Origin: Tenrec ecaudatus
Lineage: Eukaryota > Chordata > Mammalia > Afrosoricida > Tenrecidae
Direction: 5' to 3'
Length of the DNA stretch: 64,000 nucleotides
Assembly (NCBI RefSeq): GCF_050624435.1
Contig: NC_134539.1
Location: 122,557,525-122,621,524, forward strand
The notes under the pieces are model-generated. The model was not told the origin of the DNA, searched no databases, and saw only the letters and a list, made by a program, of their open reading frames with translations. Within the stretch, counting starts at the first letter, position 1. Each line of letters opens with the position of its first letter. The position numbers and the translations under genes are program-made. Positions 36,301-42,135 of this stretch are shown here, one piece after another.

Positions 36301-39300
36301 TTGTGTTCTAGGGGGATTGAAAGATCCAGCCCTCTATACTTCCTGGTTAGCACCTGTTGATGCTTTTAATGTATGGAAAACTCAACGAGCCTTCAACAAG
36401 TATGAGAAGTCTGCCACATTGGTCAGCAACAGCCAGTTCTTAGTCAAGCCACTTGATCTGATTGTCGGCAAAGCGTGGAATATGTTTGCTTCAAAGTAAG
36501 TAGAGTGCTAGTGTCCAAACCTTTCTTTATAAGCTTAGCAGACACTGTAAACACCAGGTAAGATCTAGAGCAAGAATGGTTCCCACAGCCTAGGTGTGAA
36601 TTCACTGGCATCTTACTGAGGCCGGAGCTGCTCTGTACAAAGGGTCATAACTAGGAGACTGTATGCGGGGTGTCTATTGGATTAAGAGTACATAATTGCT
36701 TACAATTATTATGACTGATTATGATACTAACATTTCAGCAATACTAATAGGAGTATTGGTTAATGGGAAGATTCCAAGGCAAATGAAATGAACATCAAAA
36801 TCTTATTCCCAAATCAGATCCTCGGGAGGGTGAAAGAACTGTCGCCCTTGCTCAGTAAGAAATCTCTGTTCAGCTTTACTGGACGAGAAGAAATGCTTTC
36901 TCAGGTTTTTTGACCTGTGCCACCATTACTTGATGTCAGAACAAAATCCCTGGGCATGGCAAGCTATTTCTCTGGCTTCTCTATTTCAAGCTATTTCTCT
37001 CGTTAAATCGGAGCAGAAGCCGTTCTGACAGCAATTGAGTTCATGTCTGTTCTTAATGTTCTTAATGCTCCCCCCTCCCCACTATCATGATCCCAAATCT
37101 ACCTTACAAATCTGGCTAGACCAGAGGATGTACACTGGTACAGATAGGAACTGGAAACACAGGGAATCCAGGGAGGATGATCCCTTCAGGACCAGTGGTG
37201 AGAGTGGCGATATCTGGAGGGTAAAGGGAAGGTGGGTTGGAAAGGGGGAACCAATCACAAGGATCTACATGTGACCTCCTCTCTGGGGGAATGGACAACA
37301 GAAAAGTGGGTGAAGGGAGACATCACACAGTGTAAGATATGACAAAATAATAATTTATAAATTATCAAGGGTTCATGAAGGAAGGGGGAGCGGGGAGGGA
37401 GGGGGAAAATGAGCTGATGCCAGGGACTTACATGAAAAGCAAATGTTTTGAGAATGATGACCGTAACGAATGTACAAATGTGCTTTATACAATTGATGTA
37501 TGTATGGATTGTGATAAGAGTTGTATGAGCCCCCAATAAAATGATTACAAAAAAATACTACTACTACTGGAATTTGAAAGGGAGATTGAAAGGACAGTGT
37601 TGACTTAACTGCTAACTAGCACATGAGAGACTTCCCTGTGTGCCTCGAATTGGATTGATAGGTTTCCAAGCAGCTTACATTGAACCCAGTCACTTGCTAC
37701 AGGGTGTGCAGAATGGGCTGGGTATGCAACCAAATCTGGACATGCTGCTGCTGCTTTTTTTTTCTTCAGTTTTATTGCCACATCATATAATTCATCGTTC
37801 AGTCATGCCAAGAAGAATTGTACAATCATTATCACAATCAATTTCAGAACACTTCCTCCGCTCCTCCATGACTAAATGGCCTTTAAAATGAGCTGAGTAA
37901 TTACATTCAGTTCTAGTGCTCTAGTGCCCTCCGCCTCCCAGCTTCACTGTTTACTCCCGAAACTCCCTCACCCTCTCAGCTCCCCATCCACCCCACCTCC
38001 CCCACAAACCCTTGCATCAGTTCTTATCTCTGTGCATACACACCTAATGCGCCTCACAAACTGGGAACCCCAACAGAAACAGTGAAGAGCAAAAACGAAA
38101 TGGTAAGATAAAACAATAGCCATATAAAGGGAAAGAAACCACAATGAACAGGAAAGAAAATACGTCCATGAATATTTAAAAGGCCAGAAGCAAGCAAGAG
38201 ATCCTTGCACCTAGAGCAAATTCAGGTTGGGTCTAGAGCAGCGATTCGCAACCTGTGGGTCACGACCCCTTTGGGAGTCGAACAACCCTTTCACCGGGGG
38301 TCACCCGATTCATAACAGTAGCAAAACGACAGTGATGAAGTAACAACGACAATCTTATGGCTGGGGAGGTGGGGTCACCACCACATGAGGAACTGTATGA
38401 AAGGGTGGCGGCATGAGGCAGATTGAGAACCACTGGTGTAGAGGAAGGTCAACTGGCCAAGTATCATGTTTGATCCGGCCTAATCCGGGTACAATGACCT
38501 GTGTTTGATCGCCAGTCAGGCTGCTCCACACCTTGCCTGTGGCTAAGCGGATCTGCCAGGGCCTTCATCTGAGGCCACACGCTACAGATGGGTTTTTAGC
38601 TCCCTCTGCCCTCCACAGCCTTCCATAAATTGGATGTTCACAATTTTAGCTCTGATACTTTTCCCTTCATCATATTTGGATTTTGTTATTGTCATCTTTG
38701 GATCACACAAGCTGATGCGCTCCTTCCAAGTGGACTTAATTGACTCCTTGCTCAGATGGCTGCTTGTTTGTATAAAAGCCTTTAAGCCCAGACTCTATTC
38801 CAATGGATAGCCGGCACCATCTGCTCTCTTCCCCCCACTTTGCTGTAGCGCCCTTATCTTCAGCGATCATTTCAGGAAGGATAGTATCCAGCAAGACCAG
38901 GCTGTCAGAAGTAACTGTTCTTGTGTTGGGGCTAGAGGTAAGTAGGCACCCAGACTCCACCTGTTGTCGATGGAATTTTGGCAGTTGTCTTTTGACAAAA
39001 TAGAACCTCCATGCGGCCCATGACCTCCGTGTCCCCAATGACACAGCACTCTGGGCGCTGCGGGATGAGGAGTCTGCGAGTACAGGGTCCACCTTGGGCC
39101 GCAGCCCATGGGCTGTTGTCCTGCACAGTTCCATCTCCCATTCTGTTGAGCTGTGTGTACCCTGAGTATGAGGCTTGGGACCAGCGGGAACTTCCTGGCT
39201 CAGTTCTGCCATGAGCAGTTCCTTACCCAACATCACAACCTGTCACGTCACCACAAGGAGGATATTGAAGTACTAAATATATAGTGATTCCGGTCCCTTT

Positions 39301-41528
39301 CCTGTGGACACCCCCCCAAGCTGGGGGTTCCCCCCAAGGTCCAGTGACTGCCACTTCCGCTGTCCAGGGCGGCCCCACTCTGCTTCCTGTCCCTTCCAGA
39401 TACCACAGGCCTCAGCCCTAGTGTGCAGGCAACTTCAGGGCAGGGCTTAGCTTGTTCAACTGGCTCTATGTTAAGTCCTTCTGGTGTAGCCCCTGCTTTA
39501 AGTCATGCTGCCTGCAGTCAGCGTCCAAGGTCATCATGTTGTGTAGCCCACAGCAGGTCCACCGAGAGTTGGGCAGAAATATACATAGAGTCTACCCAGG
39601 CACATACAATTGAGTCCATTGGCCCCCTAGGCTTCCTACAGTGAATGTTTTGTACCCCTTGATGTGAGGCGACTTTTCCTCTCTTACCCACCATACTCAC
39701 CAACAGACTTATCAGTGTCTACTTCGAAATGTGGATGTTTTCCTCCCCTGCTCAAGAGCAAGGATTTCAATCCCTACGGGGAACCCCTTGATTTGCCCCA
39801 GTCTTGTTTCAATGTTATATAGCCCAAGTGGATGGTCATCTCCCATTTCCCCCTCTTGAGGGAGTGACCCCAAACAATGGGAGATCTCCTCCTTCCAGGT
39901 GGCTCTTGTGGAATGCACAACAGGGAGGTCATGTGTGGTTCATGACTGGTAGGTAGCCTTCTCGCCTTTTGTTCAGGCATTGTCCCTAAGATTTGTTAAA
40001 TTCACGTAGTGGACTCATTCCAGACTTGTCTTTTTGTGATGAATTTACTTCACTCAGCATAATGGTCTATAGGTCCTTCCGTATCGTGTGGTGTTTCATG
40101 CTTTCATCACTGTTTTTCGGGATGCGTAGTAGTTCGTTGTGTGTATGCACCATAATTTCATTATCCACCCTCCCACTGTTGGGCATTTGGGCTGCTTCCG
40201 GTTTCTTGCTGTTGTGAACTGTGCTGCTATGAACATGGGAGAGCACCCATCCACTCGTGTTGTGACTCTTATATTTCTCTGGGGTATGTGCCCATTACTG
40301 GTATTGCTGGATCATATGGGATTTCGATTTCCAGCACCGCCGTACTCTTTTCCACAGTGGCTGTATGTATTTACAAGTCCAGCTTTTGTTATTTTCTTTT
40401 CTTTTTTAATTTGGGCTAGCATCGTGGGTATGAAGTTCTATCTCATTGTGGTTTTAATTTACATCTCTCTGATAGTTAGTGATCGTGAGCAGTTTTTCAT
40501 GTGTACTTCATTTTTGGTCAACTGTCTGTTCATGTCTTTTTCCCATTTCTTAATTGGGACTTCATTTTCTTCCCATGTGACTCTCGTGGACTCTTAAGGG
40601 ATGTAAGAGAATGTAAAGACCGACTCTTGCCTTAAAAATTGAACGGGTTCCAGAGGAGAAAACTTAATACAAAAGAGACAGAAAAGTAAGGGTGTGCTGG
40701 GCCCTGCAGTAAACACTCCAGGGTGCAGAGTTTTCTGGGGGCAGGCTTAAATATACACAAGGGAGAGTTCACAGTTTGAAGGTTTACAAAGAAGCATTAA
40801 CACATAAGCCGAGTTATTCATTGAGGCGAGGAGAGGATGAGACTGGGAACATGAAGTAACTGGTAAGTTTGCAGACTGCTGCCTTCTGCAGCTTTAGTCA
40901 GGGAACCGGAGGTAAGTGTCCATGAACCTCTGGTGGAGAGACAGGCCAGCCATTGCTTCATCAGCTCCCATGGCTGAGCCATTGGTGTTTTCTCACGGGC
41001 CATGAACCGTGGAAGGTGGTGGTCCTGTCCAATTACCTAAGGGGCAAACAACTTTGTTCCCACAAAGGGACAGGAAGCTTGACAAATTGGAAGGAACTTG
41101 TGAATCTTTCAGGTAAGCAATAACGGGAATAGAAAACTCTGAAGAGACTGGGTTAGGTTTGGCTCTAGACCACTGCCCTGAAGTGCATATGACCATCAAA
41201 GGAGTCATACAAAGGTTCTGGTTTCCTAGTACATGTGAAAGTTGTATTTCCACTATCTTGGTGGTATTATGAGTTCAACATTTGGGGAGGTGGGGAAGAC
41301 TTTAAAGGGATTATCCAATCTCGTAATGTTCATCAGCAAGGAAAGGATTCATGATTGTGTGATATTAAAGGTTATTCCTTCAGTTGACATTTTTAGTTAT
41401 ATTTTCCGTTTTGTTTTTCCACTAGAGCCTACATCCATCAATACACAAAATTTGGAATTGAAGAAGAGGATTTCTTGGACAGTTTCTCTTTGTTAGAGCA
41501 GGTCATTTCCAGTTACTGTAACCTCTGA
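12151..41528 (+). CDS. TUBD1: delta-tubulin, complete spliced gene of 8 coding exons
   Basis: Delta-tubulin is a divergent tubulin needed for the triplet microtubules of centrioles and basal bodies; it works with epsilon-tubulin and the TEDC1/TEDC2 proteins (family knowledge). Coding exons: 12151-12322, 13253-13400, 15047-15263, 16309-16540, 23107-23271, 34098-34238, 36312-36495, 41426-41528. They sum to 1362 nt, giving 453 aa plus TGA, the usual family length. Every intron is GT-AG and every phase joins (1,2,0,1,1,1,2). Visible motifs: GQCGNQIG near residue 9, DMEP in exon 2, GSGNNWAYG before residue 107, the tubulin signature GGTGSGLG at 144-151, and NLVPHPEF opening the second domain. It lacks the acidic tail of alpha/beta tubulin, as expected for delta. 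No frameshift or internal stop was found. It is head-to-head with RPS6KB1 and converges on VMP1/MIR21. Confidence 0.97.
12323..13252 (+). other. TUBD1: TUBD1 intron after coding exon 1
   Basis: 930 nt bounded by GTATGT and CCTAG. No clear repeat or RNA gene was recognised inside. Confidence 0.85.
13253..13400 (+). CDS. TUBD1: TUBD1 coding exon 2 (residues 58-106 plus 2 nt)
   Basis: Encodes [18 protein letters not shown]... to GSGNNWAYG, covering the tubulin T2/T3 region that contacts the nucleotide. The acceptor is CCTGCCTAG at 13251-13252 and the donor is GG|GTAAGG at 13401. A second AG six bases into the exon (13257-13258) makes a tandem acceptor. The upstream one was chosen because it keeps the family's three residues between the NG and ARAV segments. 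Confidence 0.95.
13538..14227 (+). repeat. family A retroposon copy in TUBD1 intron 2, with TSD
   Basis: The 5'-truncated copy starts in 'ggatcaggtatcaggcatc' and ends 'cctaataaaacgatttataaa'. It is flanked by AAAAGAAGG at 13538-13546 and 14219-14227. It has the family's internal landmarks: 'tctggctagaccagagg', a purine-rich GGGAGG tract near 14060, and 'gtatggattgtgat' before the AATAAA. Confidence 0.75.
14897..15007 (+). repeat. tail-only family A insert 39 nt upstream of TUBD1 exon 3
   Basis: The short insert 'tatgtatggattgtgataag...caataaaatgattt' followed by A/T-rich tail is flanked by perfect 11-nt direct repeats AGAAGTGTTTA at 14886-14896 and 15008-15018. The exon 3 acceptor AG is at 15045-15046. 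Confidence 0.75.
15047..15263 (+). CDS. TUBD1: TUBD1 coding exon 3 (residues 107-179), tubulin signature
   Basis: Contains [10 protein letters not shown], the glycine-rich T4 loop signature that binds GTP phosphates (residues 144-151), within [15 protein letters not shown]...WPYGTGE. The acceptor GCCTAG ends at 15046; the donor GAG|GTATGA gives phase 0. A short retroposed fragment (14897-15007) sits only 39 nt before the exon. Confidence 0.96.
15264..16308 (+). other. TUBD1: TUBD1 intron after coding exon 3
   Basis: 1045 nt. It holds an eroded antisense AfroSINE split in two parts (about 15705-15740 and 15925-16013). Between them lies an AT-rich piece resembling an antisense L1 3' end. Confidence 0.75.
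15925..16013 (-). repeat. AfroSINE (antisense, promoter half)
   Basis: Reads 'tctttctcccgtggagctg', then 'ggttagcagcctagcactta', then 'ccttcagggctcc', the reverse complement of the tRNA-derived 5' half (GGAGCCCTGGTGG...). The other half lies at about 15705-15740. Confidence 0.75.
16309..16540 (+). CDS. TUBD1: TUBD1 coding exon 4 (residues 180-256 plus 1 nt)
   Basis: Begins [20 protein letters not shown], the tubulin T5 loop and following helix. It continues through [15 protein letters not shown] and [19 protein letters not shown], corresponding to the nucleotide-base contact and the core H7 helix region. Acceptor TCTCTCCAG ends at 16308; donor TTGG|GTAAGTAAGT at 16541 is close to consensus. 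Confidence 0.96.
16692..16900 (-). repeat. AfroSINE (antisense, degraded)
   Basis: Starts 'gagttgccactgggttgatt', the usual antisense 3' region, and decays towards the promoter half. It is followed by a poly(A)/poly(G) run at 16911-16933. Confidence 0.55.
17459..17640 (+). repeat. AfroSINE (sense)
   Basis: Starts 'taggagccctggtggtatag', followed by 'tggttacacactgggctgct' and 'cagttcgaaaccac', which are the Pol III A box and B box regions of the tRNA-derived head. It ends in the AfroSINE body ('ctctactctgtcctgaaggg'). Confidence 0.85.
18005..18205 (-). repeat. AfroSINE (antisense)
   Basis: Reads 'actcatggtaatcccatgca', 'cagcctcatctttctcctga' and 'ggcagcccattgg', followed by 'accaaccaggccc'. 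A shorter sense fragment (17955-18005) lies immediately upstream. Confidence 0.65.
19101..19268 (-). repeat. tail-type retroposon with perfect 13-bp TSD
   Basis: The insert is flanked by CCGGTGCATTCTT at 19088-19100 and 19269-19281. On the minus strand it opens with a mini-tail (CCCTAATAAAATG then A-rich), then ATGATTAGGGCAAAG, then the family A terminal segment, and ends in an A-rich tail. It shares this two-part plan with 34905-35079. Confidence 0.75.
19745..20690 (+). repeat. RTE (BovB-like) LINE ORF2 3' relic, interrupted
   Basis: Translates in pieces to [20 protein letters not shown] near 19825-19890 and [20 protein letters not shown] near 20530-20590. These match the C-terminal RTE endonuclease-RT ORF layout (YFGH...RDQSLEK). 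The 3' end 'ttccacggcaccaaacaac' resembles the usual '...DGTKQ' end. Sequence at about 20170-20520 is unrelated or inserted. Stops and frameshifts show it is dead. Confidence 0.6.
20484..20525. repeat. GATA/GATC-rich microsatellite
   Basis: Imperfect tetranucleotide run of gatagatc/gataga units inside the RTE relic. Confidence 0.9.
20701..20734 (-). pseudogene. U2 snRNA 5'-end fragment
   Basis: On the minus strand it reads AGCTTCTTGGCCTTTTGGCT then AAGATCAAGTATAG, close to the first ~37 nt of U2 snRNA (TCGCTTCTCGGCC...AAGATCAAGTGTAG). Only the 5' end is present. CTTTCTATAC occurs at 20697-20706 and 20739-20748, flanking it like a target duplication. Confidence 0.7.
21090..21300 (+). repeat. 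L2 LINE 3' relic
   Basis: Contains 'tgctgtgtaccaggcactgt' followed by 'gttagatgtcaggggg', typical of mammalian L2 3' ends. Strand and ends are approximate. Confidence 0.55.
21792..22535 (+). mobile_element. SPIN/URR1-type hAT transposon, non-autonomous, with nested insert
   Basis: The terminal inverted repeats are CAGCGGTTCTCAACC at the left and the complement of GGTTGAGGACCACTG at the right. They are flanked by a perfect 8-bp duplication CTCTAAGT (21784-21791 and 22536-22543), the hAT signature. The interior has no transposase frame. A reverse-strand family A tail (about 22100-22260) appears inserted in the middle. Confidence 0.88.
22690..23047 (-). repeat. RTE (BovB-like) ORF2 C-terminal relic
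   Basis: The minus-strand translation includes [20 protein letters not shown] and [19 protein letters not shown], matching the RTE/BovB pattern (NKS-L-E-YSLE...YFGH--RRDSLEK). The relic ends about 60 nt before TUBD1 exon 5. Confidence 0.75.
23107..23271 (+). CDS. TUBD1: TUBD1 coding exon 5 (residues 257-311 plus 1 nt)
   Basis: Encodes [31 protein letters not shown]...[25 protein letters not shown] matches the conserved start of the tubulin intermediate (C-terminal) domain. Acceptor CCCAACAG, donor GAAG|GTAAGG. The intron just upstream ends in an antisense RTE relic (about 22690-23047). Confidence 0.95.
23803..23819. repeat. (CA)n microsatellite
   Basis: A short run of perfect CA repeats followed by imperfect ones. 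Confidence 0.9.
24026..24150. mobile_element. short TIR element (MITE-like)
   Basis: The left end TACCATATAT...GAATATAAGCC is mirrored by the right end GGCTTATACT...ACGGTA (complement TACCGTTTAT...GTATAAGCC). This gives an imperfect inverted repeat of about 30 bp around 60 bp of unique sequence with no coding capacity. Family not named with certainty. Confidence 0.55.
24630..25242 (-). mobile_element. SPIN/URR1-type hAT transposon
   Basis: Left end CAAGGGTTCTCAATCTGTGG, right end GGTTGAGAACCACTG. The target duplication is CCTTAAGC / CTTTAAGC (24622-24629 and 25243-25250, 7 of 8 identical). It is in the opposite orientation to the 21792 copy and shares its end sequences, including the 'gggtcaccactacatgagg' stretch, but has a different centre. 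Confidence 0.87.
25446..25990 (-). repeat. RTE (BovB-like) LINE relic nested in L1
   Basis: The minus-strand frame gives [20 protein letters not shown] followed by QIDVFALWC, the RTE motif (Y-CE-WT--K---RRIDAFELWC). The 3' tail region at 25446 is 'tgttgttgttaggtgccatt'. A 16-nt A run (25898-25914) interrupts it. Confidence 0.75.
27325..27617 (+). repeat. L1-like 3' UTR with purine tract
   Basis: The G-rich purine stretch 'gagagggtgagggggtgggg' is followed by 'ataccaataaaactgtta' and A-rich sequence, the layout of an L1 3' UTR. Antisense pieces with related text lie on either side (27000-27320, 27625-28310). Confidence 0.5.
27625..28310 (-). repeat. antisense L1 3' region
   Basis: Shares 'gaagaattgtacaatcatta'-type text, a C-rich stretch and 'aacccttccatcagttctt' with the longer antisense L1 at 37745-40600. 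Both read as the complement of a G-rich L1 3' UTR. Confidence 0.55.
28350..28565 (-). repeat. AfroSINE (antisense)
   Basis: 'ggtgccattccagctcatgg', then 'ccctgtaggacagagtagaa', then 'gtgccaccatggctcc' at the promoter end. Nearly full length. Confidence 0.8.
28680..28830 (-). repeat. AfroSINE (antisense, degraded)
   Basis: 'gttaccattgagtccctcgt' through 'ccaccaacttttggattagt'. The promoter end is lost. Confidence 0.55.
29490..29660 (+). repeat. AfroSINE (sense)
   Basis: 'ggccctggaggcctggtggt' at the head, 'gagtagttcaaatccgccag' at the B box, and 'aatcagagttgactcataac' at the 3' end. Confidence 0.75.
31600..31960 (+). repeat. L1 fragment (sense)
   Basis: 'actcattggtggttaccagg', then 'ggcttctgggaagattatgt', resembles L1 3' end text. 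Edges are approximate. Confidence 0.4.
31990..32644 (-). repeat. antisense L1 3' region
   Basis: 'tgctgctacaacaaacagag', 'caagtgggattgctagatct' and 'gttgg-ccattttacagtccc' follow the order of antisense L1 3' sequence. It resumes after 33365. Confidence 0.6.
32645..33360. mobile_element. unclassified insert splitting an L1 (possible solo LTR)
   Basis: About 0.7 kb of non-L1 sequence begins TGTTGGTGGGGGATC and ends ...GTTTCCCACA (TG...CA). It interrupts antisense L1 text that resumes with 'ctatattttttcaagattag'. An AATAAA lies at about 32731. No clean target duplication was found, so the class is a guess. Confidence 0.35.
33365..33900 (-). repeat. antisense L1 continuation
   Basis: 'caagattagacccttaccag', 'cagtcatcaccacaattaaa' and 'gaatcatatagtatgtatgt' follow L1 antisense order. 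It ends about 200 nt before TUBD1 exon 6. Confidence 0.55.
34098..34238 (+). CDS. TUBD1: TUBD1 coding exon 6 (residues 312-358 plus 1 nt)
   Basis: Encodes [21 protein letters not shown]...[24 protein letters not shown]. The segment IANLVILRG corresponds to the conserved strand of the tubulin second domain. Acceptor CTGGTAG, donor CTGG|GTAAGC. It is preceded by the largest intron of the gene (10.8 kb), which is packed with transposons. Confidence 0.95.
34905..35079 (+). repeat. tail-type retroposon with perfect 17-bp TSD
   Basis: Flanked by GAAAACAGGACAAAGAT at 34888-34904 and 35080-35096, inserted in a sense L1. It begins CCCCAATAAAAAG and A-run, continues ATGATTAGGGCAAAGAATG, then the family A terminus (tacaattgatgtatg...gagcccgtaataaaatg) and an A-rich tail. 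A (TATATG)n stretch expands its centre. Confidence 0.82.
36160..36300 (-). repeat. RTE relic abutting TUBD1 exon 7
   Basis: 'gtgctgggtgctgtccagct', 'tagtgaccccttggacaacg' and 'cccattgtcacagccatggt' follow the order of the antisense RTE 3' end seen at 25446-25600. The similarity fades in 'cttcctgtttgcctcttttg', which is the exon 7 polypyrimidine tract. Confidence 0.55.
36312..36495 (+). CDS. TUBD1: TUBD1 coding exon 7 (residues 359-419 plus 2 nt)
   Basis: Encodes [28 protein letters not shown]...[34 protein letters not shown] corresponds to the tubulin 'NS' strand preceding helix H10. Acceptor GTGTTCTAG ends at 36311; donor TCAAA|GTAAGT. The 140 nt directly upstream resemble the antisense 3' part of an RTE LINE. 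Confidence 0.95.
37070..37555 (+). repeat. family A retroposon copy
   Basis: Runs from 'cactatcatgatcccaaatc' through the purine tract (GGGGGAGCGGGGAGGGAGGG at about 37384) to 'gcccccaataaaatgattac' and A-run. Confidence 0.75.
37745..40600 (-). repeat. long antisense L1 (3' UTR and ORF2 end)
   Basis: Starts with the complement of an L1 3' UTR (C-rich at 37930-38010). It later carries classic antisense L1 text: 'ttgggcatttgggctgcttc', 'ctggtattgctggatcatat', 'tatctcattgtggttttaat'. The frame is broken throughout. Confidence 0.65.
38239..38435 (-). mobile_element. SPIN-type MITE, 197 bp
   Basis: Ends CAGCGATTCGCAACCTGTGG and GATTGAGAACCACTG. Target duplication GTCTAGAG / GTGTAGAG (38231-38238, 38436-38443). 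It is an internally deleted version of the 24630 copy and keeps only the two ends. Confidence 0.85.
41426..41528 (+). CDS. TUBD1: TUBD1 last coding exon (residues 420-453 and stop)
   Basis: Encodes [33 protein letters not shown] and TGA at 41526-41528. The pattern matches the H11-H12 C-terminal helices (hydrophobic/Tyr...GIEEEDF...YCNL). There is no acidic extension, as in other delta-tubulins. The acceptor TTTTTCCACTAG is strong. Confidence 0.96.
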
Positions 41529-42135
41529 TCTTGAACAAGAGTGTTTTGGGACTAAAATAATTATTGTCAATATCATTTCTGTAAGGTTTTCAACGTCTTA
41601 TTTGTTAAAGTAACAGTGGAATGCTGGTTTCCTTGTGCGCACTAGACCCAAAGGAAAGGAGGGACATCTTGATATTACAAAATAATGTTTTCAGTGAAAA
41701 CATCTTCTACTTACTTTTCATTTTTAGGGGAAAAATTGGTTCTTTTACAAAGAATATTAGAAACCCTTGCTGAGCTGTTGAGACTCGTGTCTGGAGTAGC
41801 CAAGGAAAAATAATATTCCACTTGCCCTCATGTTCCTGAATCTTCCCTCTTTTCTGAAAAAGAAAACTCATTCAATATAAAGTAAACCTCTGCAGCAAAA
41901 TGTTAAGCTAAGAAATTCCAGTTGCGTATGTAAATACAAATGTATTTATCTTTGAAGTGCACGCTTTGAGCCAGGAGAGGGAGCTGTTGTCAAAAGCTAC
42001 AACGAACATCTAAAAGTAAAAAGTCATAAAAGTAAGTTTTTTTTAAAAAGAGTAAGATTTTTTTTCCCACTTAAGCAACTACTTAAGAAATGAATGTCAG
42101 GATTTTTATAATAAATATACATCATGTTTAAATAC
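41529..42135 (+). other. TUBD1: TUBD1 3' UTR (probable)
   Basis: This is AT-rich sequence without recognised repeats directly after the stop. It runs to an AATAAA about 580 nt downstream at 42110-42115. A weaker AATATA-like hexamer lies near 41875. The exact cleavage site is inferred, not seen. Confidence 0.55.
42110..42115 (+). terminator. candidate TUBD1 poly(A) signal AATAAA
   Basis: It is the first canonical hexamer after the TUBD1 stop, in a TATAATAAATATAC context. It is assigned by position only. Confidence 0.45.

Larger units (their letters stand above)
34239..36311 (+). other. TUBD1: TUBD1 intron after coding exon 6
   Basis: 2.07 kb, mostly sense L1 3' text (34745-34904 and 35097-35920) with a nested tail retroposon (34905-35079), an eroded antisense AfroSINE (about 35160-35370) and an RTE relic against the next exon (36160-36300). 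Confidence 0.75.
36496..41425 (+). other. TUBD1: TUBD1 intron after coding exon 7
   Basis: 4.9 kb. It contains a family A copy (37070-37555), a long antisense L1 (37745-40600) with a nested SPIN (38239-38435), and an unclassified stretch at 40600-41250. Confidence 0.8.

Noticed and set aside
40600-41250. Possible LTR between the antisense L1 and TUBD1 exon 8
   Set aside because: The sequence is distinct from the L1, but I found no matching ends or target duplication, so I do not call an element.
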